A stretch of 34,725 nt of DNA from Candidatus Latescibacterota bacterium (GTDB taxonomy: Bacteria; JAAXHH01; JACQVL01): NCBI GenBank assembly GCA_016209865.1, contig JACQVL010000249.1:1-34725 (forward strand), written 5' to 3'. Of this stretch, positions 15,589-23,110 are shown one piece after another; positions within the stretch are counted from its first letter, which is position 1; the number at the start of each line of letters is the position of its first letter. Under the pieces are notes generated by a model. That model was not told where the DNA came from and made no database searches. It was given only the letters and a program-made list of their open reading frames with translations. The position numbers and the translations under genes were made by a program.

Positions 15589-15594
15589 TGTCCG

Positions 15595-16242
15595 ATGAAC
15601 CCGACCGCCTTCCAGGAAATCAGTCACGCCGGCCCGCAACTCGCCACGATCGTGCGCGTCCTCGGAGTGTTCAGCGCCACCGTCGGACTGATCGGGCTTC
15701 TGGTGTTTGAAGTCCGGTACCGGAGATCGCTGACGACGACAGTGTCCAAGCTGCTGTTGTTCACCCTGCTGTTCGTCATCCCCTTATTCTCGGTCACGAT
15801 GGCGAATTATTTTGTGTTCGAGGATACCCACCGGGTCTCGGCCTGCGCGTCCTGTCATGTGATGCGACCGATCGTCGAGGATATGCAGGACCTCTCCAGT
15901 CAGACACTGGCCGCCCGGCATTTCAAGAACCGGTGGATCGCGGAAGATCAGTGCTACGGCTGTCATAAGGATTACGGGCTGCAAGGGGATTTCAAGGCAA
16001 AGATGGACGGGATGCGTCACCTGCTCAAGTACACCACCCGGACCTATCCCCGCGTCATCGCGTTCCAGAAACCGTTCAACACTCAAAACTGCCTCGGTTG
16101 CCATGCGGGGGTGCTGTCGTTTGAACGGATCGAGAGTCATCAGATGGTACGGCCATTGTTGCAAACGAGTCGGATCTCCTGTCTGAACTGTCACGGCCGG
16201 CCGCATCCCGCCGTCGATCGCACGATAGTCGTCAACGACTGA
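15595..16242 (+). CDS. NapC/NrfH-family membrane tetrahaem cytochrome c
   Basis: A 215-residue protein starting MNPTAFQEISHAGPQLATIV. There are two predicted membrane helices (about 19-39 and 51-71) and four haem motifs: CASCH (84-88), CYGCH (120-124), CLGCH (166-170) and CLNCH (196-200). CASCHVM resembles the first haem site of NapC/NrfH, where Met is a ligand. Four CxxCH in a membrane-anchored protein next to napA indicates a quinol dehydrogenase delivering electrons to the nitrate reductase. It starts 6 bp after napA. Two helices rather than the single helix of NapC is unusual, and spacing between haems is long. napC-like role inferred. Confidence 0.85.
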   Translation: MNPTAFQEISHAGPQLATIVRVLGVFSATVGLIGLLVFEVRYRRSLTTTVSKLLLFTLLFVIPLFSVTMANYFVFEDTHRVSACASCHVMRPIVEDMQDLSSQTLAARHFKNRWIAEDQCYGCHKDYGLQGDFKAKMDGMRHLLKYTTRTYPRVIAFQKPFNTQNCLGCHAGVLSFERIESHQMVRPLLQTSRISCLNCHGRPHPAVDRTIVVND

Positions 16243-16252
16243 GGAGGCTCGT

Positions 16253-16453
16253 GTGGAGACGTATTCACGCACCTTACACCTTGCCGGACTGCTGGTCGCC
16301 CTCAGCCTGATCTGCGACCTGGTGTTCATGCTGGCGACGTCGCCGTATACGATGGTGCTGTTTGTCTTCGTCGGGCAGGCCTGCTTCGTCGTGGGGGCGG
16401 GCCTGTACATCCTGGATGTCCTGCGCGACCTCCGTCGGATGAGGGTCTTGTGA
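16253..16453 (+). CDS. Small two-helix membrane protein, possibly cut short by an internal TGA
   Basis: 66 residues from a GTG start (METYSRTLHLAGLLVALSLI) with GAGGAGG upstream. Two hydrophobic helices, about 8-28 and 33-54, end in RDLRRMRVL. Directly after the TGA at 16451 the same frame continues for 22 codons as KLNEDDLVFMRQFGDVVHAA to a second TGA at 16520-16522, with protein-like composition and no repeats. The ancestral gene may therefore have been 89 codons with a nonsense change, or the TGA could be read through. It sits between the NapC-like cytochrome and a radical SAM gene and is probably an accessory of the membrane complex. Family not recognised. Confidence 0.7.
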   Translation: METYSRTLHLAGLLVALSLICDLVFMLATSPYTMVLFVFVGQACFVVGAGLYILDVLRDLRRMRVL

Positions 16454-16544
16454 AAGCTGAACGAAGACGACCTGGTGTTCATGCGCCAGTTCGGAGATGT
16501 GGTGCACGCCGCCGCCGGATGATGGTTTCGATAGGAGAACGTGT

Positions 16545-17447
16545 ATGACTCTCTCTGGCTTGCACTTGATTTTTACCTACCGGTGCACGCGCGAATGCGA
16601 TCACTGTTTTGTCTGGGGCAGTCCGCGCCAGCACGGCAGGATGACGCTGCCGGCGGTTCTGTATATTCTTCAACAGGCCAAAGACCTGGAGACGATCGAA
16701 TGGATCTACTTCGAGGGTGGAGAGCCTTTTCTCTACAGGACTGTCTTGCTCAAAGGGGTTCAAGTCGCGGCGGGGCTTGGGTTTCACGTGGGGATCGTGT
16801 CAAACAGCTTCTGGGCGAGGGATGTCGAGCACGCGCTCGAATGGCTGAGGCCGTTCGCCGGGTTGATCGAGGACCTGACGGTCAGCAGCGACCGGTATCA
16901 CGAGGACGAGACGCACAGTCAGCATATAAAACACGCCCGCACAGCGGCAGAACAGCTCGGCATCCCCGTCAGCGTGATCAGTATCGTCCAGCCTGAAGCG
17001 ATGAATACAGGAGGGAACGGACAGGTATCCGACAGCGAATCGATCATCATGTATCGTGGTCGGGCTTCAGAAACATTGGTCACACGAGCCATTCAGCGGC
17101 CCTGGGAACGATTTACCACATGCCCCTATGAAAACCTGCGTGAGCCGAAGCGGGTGCACGTGGACCCGTTCGGGAATGTGCACATCTGCCAGGGCGTCTT
17201 GTTGGGCAACATTTTTCAGACGCCGCTGCGGGAGGTCTGCGAGGGGTACGATGCCGACGCGCACCCGATCACAGGCCCACTCCTGCAGGGCGGCCCGGCG
17301 GAGCTGGTACGCCGCTATGACCTGCCCCATGAAGCGACGTATGCCGATGCCTGCCATCTCTGTTATGAGGCTCGCCGGGCGCTGCGCGAACGATTCCCGG
17401 AGATTCTTCAGCCGGACCAGGTATACGGCGTGCTCGAAGCGCGATGA
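16545..17447 (+). CDS. Radical SAM protein with C-terminal cysteine cluster
   Basis: A 300-residue protein starting MTLSGLHLIFTYRCTRECDH; AGGAG lies 9 nt upstream of ATG 16545. The radical SAM [4Fe-4S] motif is C14-x3-C18-x2-C21; YFEGGEPFLY is the GGE-type SAM-binding motif. The C-terminal part has TTCPYENL, VDPFGNVHICQG and CHLCYEARR, a SPASM/twitch-like auxiliary cluster pattern. I do not recognise a specific function. The gene lies between the nitrate reductase module and a URO-D paralogue 24 bp downstream, so it may mature a cofactor or peptide or act with that URO-D protein. Confidence 0.85.
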   Translation: MTLSGLHLIFTYRCTRECDHCFVWGSPRQHGRMTLPAVLYILQQAKDLETIEWIYFEGGEPFLYRTVLLKGVQVAAGLGFHVGIVSNSFWARDVEHALEWLRPFAGLIEDLTVSSDRYHEDETHSQHIKHARTAAEQLGIPVSVISIVQPEAMNTGGNGQVSDSESIIMYRGRASETLVTRAIQRPWERFTTCPYENLREPKRVHVDPFGNVHICQGVLLGNIFQTPLREVCEGYDADAHPITGPLLQGGPAELVRRYDLPHEATYADACHLCYEARRALRERFPEILQPDQVYGVLEAR

Positions 17448-17471
17448 CAGCAACCCTGTCGAGGAGCGCGT

Positions 17472-18512
17472 ATGACCCCCCGTGAACGAGTCCTCCACGC
17501 GATCACCCGACGCCAAACGGACAAAACCCCCAAAGAGGCCGGCTTCACTCCGGCTGCCTTCGAACGATTCCGTGAACACACCGGGAGCGACGACCCTGCG
17601 GCCTACTTCAGGATGGAACCCCGGAGCGTGGGGTTTCATCCACCGGCCGGGTTGAACGATTTCTCCGCCTACCTCCAGCGCCTGCCCGAAGGCGCCCGCA
17701 TCAACAGCGAGTACGGCACGGCGGAAGTGCCGGGCGATTTTTATCATTTCACCCACCGTGTCTTTCCTCTACAGACTGCGAACACGGTCACGGAGATCGA
17801 AGCGTACCCGTGGCCCGATTTTACCCCATCCTACCGCCATACCCATCTTGACGCAGAAGTGCAGCGATGGCATGACGCCGGGTATTTCGTCGATGCGTTC
17901 GCCGGCCACATCTTTGAGGTCGCCTGGCAGCTCATCGGGTTCGAGGAGATGTTCGAGAAAATGATCACCAACCCGCCGTTCGTCGAGGCCGTGTTCGAAC
18001 ACATCACGAAGGACAACTGCTTCAAAGCGCGACGGATGGCGGAAGCGGGGATCGACATGCTCCGTTTAGGCGACGACGTCGGGATGCAGGACCGGCTGAT
18101 GATGCAGCCAGACATGTGGCGGCGGTACCTGAAACCCCGGCTGGGACGGGTCATCCAGGCCGCCCGCGATGTGAACCCATCCATTCCGGTGTGGTATCAC
18201 AGCGATGGAGACATCAGTCTGATCATCGACGATCTGATCGAAGTCGGGGTGACCGTCCTCAACCCGGTCCAGCCGGAATGTATGGATGTGTACGCATTGC
18301 AGCGCCAGTACAGCGACCGACTCGCGTTCTGGGGGACGATCGGGACGCAGACGGTGATGCCGTTCGGCACGCCCGATGACGTCCGCCGGACGGTGCGGGA
18401 GATGATCGCCCTCTTCGGCCCCGGCCTCGTCCTCGCGCCCACGCACGTCCTGGAGCCGGAAGTGCCCTGGGAAAACATCGTCGCGTTTTTCGAAGCGGTA
18501 GAAGATCACTAA
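17472..18512 (+). CDS. URO-D superfamily methyltransferase-like protein E
   Basis: A 346-residue protein starting MTPRERVLHAITRRQTDKTP with GAGGAG upstream. 'AGIDMLRLGDDVGMQDRLMM', 'VWYHSDGDISLIIDDLIEVG' and 'NPVQPECMDVYALQRQY' are strong superfamily matches, closer to well-known URO-D-like methyltransferases than members A-D. The N-terminal 'PKEAGFTPAAFERF' replaces the usual PDR-P start, so the haem-enzyme tetrapyrrole site is not conserved. It is the fifth family member in this window and lies inside the nitrate/nitrite block next to a radical SAM gene. It could be a methyltransferase, or less likely act on a tetrapyrrole needed for cytochromes. Confidence 0.88.
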   Translation: MTPRERVLHAITRRQTDKTPKEAGFTPAAFERFREHTGSDDPAAYFRMEPRSVGFHPPAGLNDFSAYLQRLPEGARINSEYGTAEVPGDFYHFTHRVFPLQTANTVTEIEAYPWPDFTPSYRHTHLDAEVQRWHDAGYFVDAFAGHIFEVAWQLIGFEEMFEKMITNPPFVEAVFEHITKDNCFKARRMAEAGIDMLRLGDDVGMQDRLMMQPDMWRRYLKPRLGRVIQAARDVNPSIPVWYHSDGDISLIIDDLIEVGVTVLNPVQPECMDVYALQRQYSDRLAFWGTIGTQTVMPFGTPDDVRRTVREMIALFGPGLVLAPTHVLEPEVPWENIVAFFEAVEDH

Positions 18513-18595
18513 ACGCTTGCCTTAACCGCCATCCTTCGATACTTTATAGAAAACTCACACTCTGAGACGACCCCCAACACGACAACGAGAGACGC

Positions 18596-19045
18596 ATGAA
18601 GTCGAGCATGTTTGCCGGCATCGTCCTCACCGTCACGATCGGGTTCGCTATCGGCATCGGCGGCTATACGTTTCTCTACGCGAAGGGGTACTCGTACCTG
18701 ACCCACGACCCGGCGGCGTGCGCGAACTGTCACGTCATGCGCGAGTATTACGATGAGTGGGTGAAGTCGAGCCATCGTGCCGTCGCGGCCTGCAATGACT
18801 GTCATACTCCGTCGGGCTTCATCCCGAAGTACGTGACTAAAGCGTCCAACGGGTTCTGGCACTCATTCGCGTTCACCTCCGGCCGCTTCCCGGAACCCCT
18901 GCGCATCAAGCCGCACAACCAGGAGGTCACCGAGCGAGCGTGCCGAAGCTGCCATCAGGACATCGTCGAGGCGATCGAAGGGCCGCATCGAGAGAGCGGG
19001 ATGCTGTCGTGCGTGCGTTGTCACGCGACGGCAGGTCATCTATAA
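18596..19045 (+). CDS. nrfH: Cytochrome c nitrite reductase small subunit (tetrahaem quinol dehydrogenase)
   Basis: A 149-residue protein starting MKSSMFAGIVLTVTIGFAIG; one N-terminal helix (about 5-27) and four haem motifs CANCH (42-46), CNDCH (66-70), CRSCH (116-120), CVRCH (139-143). CANCHVM with Met as first-haem ligand, single helix and ~150-residue length are diagnostic of NrfH. It oxidises menaquinol and feeds the pentahaem NrfA. The nrfA gene is not adjacent: a DUF4185 gene lies between. A weak -35/-10-like pair (TTGCCT, TACTTT) is seen about 18517-18545 in the 83-bp gap; not convincing. Confidence 0.92.
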   Translation: MKSSMFAGIVLTVTIGFAIGIGGYTFLYAKGYSYLTHDPAACANCHVMREYYDEWVKSSHRAVAACNDCHTPSGFIPKYVTKASNGFWHSFAFTSGRFPEPLRIKPHNQEVTERACRSCHQDIVEAIEGPHRESGMLSCVRCHATAGHL

Positions 19046-19087
19046 ACAGAGGACGGAGAGCCATTCGACATCTGGAGGAAGACCACG

Positions 19088-20206
19088 ATGATACGCATTC
19101 AAGGCATACAGCGACTTGACGACACCACGATTCGAGCGGGGGGCAACGGCGACAACTGGCACATGACGTGGGCGAACGACGACAAACAGTACGCCGGCCT
19201 CTGCGACGGGAAGGGGTGGTCGACGATACCGGGGTATGACGGGAAGCCCTACAACGCCCGCGTCTATGGGATCAACGGGTCTCCGCCGGGTTTCACCTTT
19301 GAGCACCTGCCGGGCTATCCCGACCTCTACAGTGAGGAGTTTCCGAATTTTTCGCGCTACTACGGTTTCGGTATCCTGGCCGTCGATGGGCTGATCTACC
19401 AGTTCCTGAGCACCCCGAATCATCCGTTTTCTCTCCCCGACCCCCGCTTCGTGGGCGCGAAACTGATCTATTCCCCTGATAACGGTCGGACATGGAGAAA
19501 CCAGGATCGTTCCCCCGTGCGCTGGGAGGGATGGGAGGAGCGGAATCGAGAGAACATGGCCTTCTTCTACGAGCCGGGCGACGCCTTCTCCCTCCTGACC
19601 GCCCTGCAGATGGGGAAGAACTACCAGGGCAACACCGATGGGTTCGTGTATGTCTACGCTCCGAATGGCAACACGGAAGGCACGATGAACCAATTGGTCC
19701 TGTGCCGTATTCCCAAGTCTCACGTCCTGGATCGCTCCGCATACGAGTTCTTCGCGGCTCGCAACTTAGATGGCAGTGCGACCTGGACGAAGGACATCAA
19801 CGCACGCGGGGTCGCCCATACCTTTCCATCGGGCTGGGTGAACACGAAAGTCCATCCGTACGCATGGCATCCCAGCGTCGTCTACAACGCCCCGTTGGGG
19901 GTCTATCTGATGGTGAACTGGGGGATGGGATGCGCCCCCGATGGGATGTGGTTCGGCAAGCCGAGTTACCTGGGTTTCTGGGTCGCGCCACAGCCGTGGG
20001 GACCGTGGACCCAGGTACACGAGGACACCGCATGGACCCCGGCCGGTGACTCCAACGCTCGGGCCTATCAACCTCAGATTGCGCCACGGTGGATGGCCGA
20101 AGACGGAAAATCCTTCTGGCTGGTGTGGACTGATTTTCAAGTGATCGATGGCCAAAGGCCATTCTATTCCTTTAATACGCAGCACGTGAGAATCATCACT
20201 CCATAA
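19088..20206 (+). CDS. DUF4185-like beta-propeller protein inserted between nrfH and nrfA
   Basis: A 372-residue protein starting MIRIQGIQRLDDTTIRAGGN with GGAGG upstream. 'NGDNWHMTWANDDKQYAGLC', 'GAKLIYSPDNGRTWRN', 'VYVYAPNG' and 'LGFWVAPQPWGPWTQV' are features of DUF4185 and of five-bladed glycosidase-like propellers. No signal peptide or haem motif is visible, so it appears cytoplasmic unless exported by another route. The stop codon is 63 bp before nrfA. Nothing in nitrite reduction calls for such a protein; it may be a recent insertion or an unrecognised partner. Catalytic residues cannot be assigned here. Confidence 0.8.
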   Translation: MIRIQGIQRLDDTTIRAGGNGDNWHMTWANDDKQYAGLCDGKGWSTIPGYDGKPYNARVYGINGSPPGFTFEHLPGYPDLYSEEFPNFSRYYGFGILAVDGLIYQFLSTPNHPFSLPDPRFVGAKLIYSPDNGRTWRNQDRSPVRWEGWEERNRENMAFFYEPGDAFSLLTALQMGKNYQGNTDGFVYVYAPNGNTEGTMNQLVLCRIPKSHVLDRSAYEFFAARNLDGSATWTKDINARGVAHTFPSGWVNTKVHPYAWHPSVVYNAPLGVYLMVNWGMGCAPDGMWFGKPSYLGFWVAPQPWGPWTQVHEDTAWTPAGDSNARAYQPQIAPRWMAEDGKSFWLVWTDFQVIDGQRPFYSFNTQHVRIITP

Positions 20207-20269
20207 GCCGCCGAATCCGGCACTGCAGGCCGGCCCACCCCGCGCTCCTGTTCTTTGAGAGGGACTTCC

Positions 20270-21682
20270 ATGCCCGATACCCCGAACCCATCCTCCGCTC
20301 CGACCGGCGGCGGGCGTCGCCGCCATTTTGTCCTCGTCGCCGTCATCGCCGTCTGCGCTGCGCTGGCCGCGGTGGGCGGCGCTGCCCTGCTCGTCAACAT
20401 CATCGAACGAAAACAGGAGGCGAAGAACCCCTTCTATCGGGTCGTGACCCTGACGGATGAGACGGAGGACCCGGCCGTCTGGGGGAAGAACTTCCCGATG
20501 CAGTACGACGGCTACCGCCGCACGGTCGATCAGGTGCGGACGCGGTTCGGGGGGAGCGAGGCGGTGCCGCGGACGCCGACCCAGGCGGACCCCCGTTCGA
20601 TCGTCGCGCAGTCGAAACTCGAAGAAGACCCGCGCCTGAAGACGATGTGGGCGGGCTACGCGTTCGCCCGGGACTTCCGGGAGGAACGGGGGCACGCGTT
20701 CATGCTCGCGGACCAGACGTATACCGAGCGTCAGACCGTCGTGAAACAGCCCGGCACGTGTATGCATTGCCATGCGTCGATTTATGTGCCGTACAAGAAG
20801 CTCGGCAACGGCGACCTCATCAAGGGCTTCGAGCAGATGAACCAGATGTCCTACTTCGAGGCGCGTAATCTGGTGACTCATCCGGTTGCGTGCATCGACT
20901 GCCACGACTCGCAGACGATGCAGCTCCGGGTGACCCGTCCCGGGTTCATCGAGGGGATTCGGGCCCTCAAGACGTCGCAGGGGGTCCCCGATTACGACGT
21001 GAACACGATGGCCACTCGCCAGGAGATGCGGGCGTTCGTCTGCGGCCAGTGCCATGTCGAGTACTACTTTAAAGGGAAAGAAAAACGCCTGGTCTATCCG
21101 TGGGCAAAAGGCCTGAAAGTCGATGAGATTCTGTCGTATTATGACGAGGCACAGTTCAAGGATTGGACTCACAAAGACACCGGCGCGCCGGTGCTCAAGG
21201 CGCAGCACCCAGAGTTTGAGCTGTGGAATCAGGGGATTCACGCGCGTTCTGGCGTGGCGTGCGCCGACTGCCACATGCCCTACATGCGGGTCGGGGCGCT
21301 GAAGATCAGCGACCATCACGTGCGCAGCCCGCTTCTGAACATCAACCGGGCATGCCAGACGTGTCACAAGTGGTCTGAGGAGGAGCTCAAGGCGCGCGTG
21401 GAGACGATCCAGGACCGGACGTTCCGGCTCCGCAATTTAGCGATGGACGCGCTCATCGACCTGATCAGTGACCTCAAGGCGGCGCGCGCGGCGGGGAAGA
21501 CCGACGCCGGGCTGGCGACCGCCCAGGATTTTCAGCGGAAGGCACAATTTTTGCTAGACTTCGTTGAAGCAGAGAACTCGACGGGCTTTCACGCCCCACA
21601 AGAGGCAGCACGGATTTTAGGGGAATCGATCAACTTCTCTCGACAGGGTCAGATTGCGCTGCGGGATAGAAAAAAGGAATGA
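20270..21682 (+). CDS. nrfA: Pentahaem cytochrome c nitrite reductase, ammonia-forming
   Basis: A 470-residue protein; ATG 20270 follows GAGAGG, and an upstream TTG is rejected. N-terminal helix (about 18-44) is an uncleaved anchor or signal. Five haem motifs: CMHCH (164-168), CIDCH (208-212), CGQCH (248-252), CADCH (311-315), CQTCH (342-346). CHVEYYF supplies the active-site Tyr, LKAQHPEFE the Lys and Gln of the calcium site, and KISDHHVRSP the active-site His region. The usual CxxCK of the catalytic haem is CxxCH here, a known minority variant. It reduces nitrite to ammonium with six electrons in the periplasm. Encoded with NrfH, separated by the DUF4185 gene. Confidence 0.92.
   Translation: MPDTPNPSSAPTGGGRRRHFVLVAVIAVCAALAAVGGAALLVNIIERKQEAKNPFYRVVTLTDETEDPAVWGKNFPMQYDGYRRTVDQVRTRFGGSEAVPRTPTQADPRSIVAQSKLEEDPRLKTMWAGYAFARDFREERGHAFMLADQTYTERQTVVKQPGTCMHCHASIYVPYKKLGNGDLIKGFEQMNQMSYFEARNLVTHPVACIDCHDSQTMQLRVTRPGFIEGIRALKTSQGVPDYDVNTMATRQEMRAFVCGQCHVEYYFKGKEKRLVYPWAKGLKVDEILSYYDEAQFKDWTHKDTGAPVLKAQHPEFELWNQGIHARSGVACADCHMPYMRVGALKISDHHVRSPLLNINRACQTCHKWSEEELKARVETIQDRTFRLRNLAMDALIDLISDLKAARAAGKTDAGLATAQDFQRKAQFLLDFVEAENSTGFHAPQEAARILGESINFSRQGQIALRDRKKE
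21540..21555 (+). promoter_or_regulatory. Sigma-54-like element inside the 3' end of nrfA
   Basis: AGGCACAATTTTTGCT carries GG (21541-21542) and GC (21553-21554) at the required 10-nt spacing. Predicted start near 21566, about 120 nt before the radical SAM/SPASM gene. Because it lies in codons for KAQFLLD it may be fortuitous. Confidence 0.35.
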
Positions 21683-21685
21683 CCG

Positions 21686-22819
21686 ATGCGCTTTTCAGGA
21701 GACTTCGCTCAGGCACCCTTCCTGGTCATCTGGGAGGTCACGCGGAGTTGTGCGCTCGCCTGCCGGCACTGCCGCGCCGAGGCGATCGACTGGCGGCATC
21801 CGGATGAGCTCACCCTCGACGAGGGCAGGCGGCTGCTCGACGATGTCGCGCGGATGGGAACGCCCATCGTCATCTTGACGGGCGGAGACCCGCTGCAGCG
21901 CGATGACCTGGAAGGGTTGATCCGGCACGGCAAGCAGGCGGGATTACGGGTGGGGACGATCCCGGCGGCCACTCCTCGTCTGACGCGGGATCGGGTGGAA
22001 TCGCTGAAAGCCGCCCACCTGGATCAGATGGCGTTGAGTCTCGACGGCTGCACTGCGGACAAACACGATGAATTCCGGCGGGTAGAAGGTTCGTTCGCCA
22101 AGACGATGGAAGGGGCGGAATGGGCCAGAGAAGCAGGTCTTCCCTTACAGATCAATACCGTGTTTGGAGCCTGGAATGTCGAAGACTTTGCAACGCTGGC
22201 TGCGCTCGTTGAATCGCTCGGCGTGGTGTTCTGGGAAGTTTTTTTTCTCGTGCCCACCGGTCGCGGTGCGGCCCTGCAAGGCTGTTCGGCTGAACAATGC
22301 GAACAGGTGTTCGACAAACTCTACCAGATGGCTCAACGTGTCCCGTTTGTGATTAAAGTGACGGAAGCGCCCCATTACCGCCGGTTTCTGATGCAGCAAA
22401 CGGGAGCGACGAGTGTACGGCCGCTCCGGCGGCAGGGGATAGGACAACCCTCAGCTTCTCCCCCTGAATCCGGGCACGGGTTAACGATGACCCTGCCGGG
22501 CGTCAACGCCGGCAAGGGGTTCTGTTTCGTCGATCACGTGGGGAACGTCTGTCCCAGCGGGTTTCTGCCGATCCAGGTGGGAAACGTCCGGCAAACGTCC
22601 GTGATCGACCTCTACCGGACTTCCTCTCTCTTTCAGGAGTTGCGAAACCCCGACCTCTTGAAAGGCCGGTGCGGCCGGTGCGAATACCGGACGGTCTGCG
22701 GCGGGTCGCGCGCCCGCGCGTATGCCCTCACGGACGATTACTTAGCGGAAGACCCCGCCTGTCTCTATTCGCCAGCCGGGGTGTTGTCTGAACCGGTCAT
22801 GTCAACGACACCTGACTGA
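21686..22819 (+). CDS. Radical SAM/SPASM protein (haem-synthesis AhbD/NirJ-like or TIGR04053-like)
   Basis: A 377-residue protein starting MRFSGDFAQAPFLVIWEVTR, 3 bp after nrfA. Radical SAM cluster C22-x3-C26-x2-C29 in CALACRHC; ILTGGDPLQRDD is the GGDP-type SAM motif. The C-terminal SPASM region includes CFVDHVGNVCPSG, then CGRCEYRTVCGGSRARAY and a final Cys. The opening 'F..APFLVIWEVTRSCALAC' matches the subgroup that includes AhbD/NirJ-type tetrapyrrole side-chain enzymes. Next to nrf genes it may serve haem supply for the pentahaem enzyme, which is an inference. The gene's stop codon lies in a small hairpin, at the beginning of a long structured untranslated region. Confidence 0.85.
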   Translation: MRFSGDFAQAPFLVIWEVTRSCALACRHCRAEAIDWRHPDELTLDEGRRLLDDVARMGTPIVILTGGDPLQRDDLEGLIRHGKQAGLRVGTIPAATPRLTRDRVESLKAAHLDQMALSLDGCTADKHDEFRRVEGSFAKTMEGAEWAREAGLPLQINTVFGAWNVEDFATLAALVESLGVVFWEVFFLVPTGRGAALQGCSAEQCEQVFDKLYQMAQRVPFVIKVTEAPHYRRFLMQQTGATSVRPLRRQGIGQPSASPPESGHGLTMTLPGVNAGKGFCFVDHVGNVCPSGFLPIQVGNVRQTSVIDLYRTSSLFQELRNPDLLKGRCGRCEYRTVCGGSRARAYALTDDYLAEDPACLYSPAGVLSEPVMSTTPD

Positions 22820-23068
22820 AGTCAGATGCTTGTGACTCACCGCTGAGGCGGTGTCCACGTTCGGCTGGTTGACAGCAGCCCTGTCGGGTGACCCCGACAG
22901 TGAAAGGCACAAGACCGATGTCTTGACGTTGAAGGTTTTACGTCTCAGACGATTCCCTGAGACAACCCCGTATCTTCAGTTCTCAAAGAACCTACGAGCG
23001 GTTGTCTCCCCGTCCGGGGAGTGCCTTGCCCAGAAGATACCGGCAAGCGCGCGCGCTGTCAAGTCAAG
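22812..23068 (+). ncRNA. Highly structured untranslated region, candidate cis-regulatory RNA
   Basis: At least nine perfect stems occur in 257 nt. Stem CTGAC/GTCAG (22812-22825). Closing stem CTTGTG (22829-22834)/CACAAG (22908-22913) encloses three hairpins: CACCGC/GCGGTG (22838-22853), GGCTG/CAGCC (22863-22880) and CTGTCGGG/CCCGACAG (22881-22900). CAAGAC/GTCTTG (22910-22925) competes with the closing stem. GTCTCAG/CTGAGAC (22942-22963) follows. A second closing stem GTATCTTC (22970-22977)/GAAGATAC (23033-23040) holds GTTCT/AGAAC (22979-22991) and CTCCCC/GGGGAG (23006-23021); CTTGCC/GGCAAG (23025-23047) competes with it. Layout of a multi-branch junction with mutually exclusive stems suggests a switch ahead of the histidine kinase gene at 23111. 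No known riboswitch consensus was recognised. Confidence 0.55.
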
Positions 23069-23110
23069 AATGCCTGCATCAATTCAGGGGTTTCCACACG
23101 GAGAAGGTCT

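Noticed and set aside
16451-16453. Selenocysteine at the internal TGA
   Set aside because: No SECIS-like hairpin directly after the codon was seen and neighbouring residues do not resemble a redox motif; a nonsense change is simpler.
19766-21367. Minus-strand open frame of 533 codons
   Set aside because: It is antisense to the DUF4185 and nrfA genes, both with clear family motifs; no ribosome site or recognisable motif.
22957-22993. TPP riboswitch (CTGAGA ... GAACCT resembles the THI box)
   Set aside because: The order fits only over two short words; the conserved CCAGCGTAGGGA part and the second sensor arm are absent.
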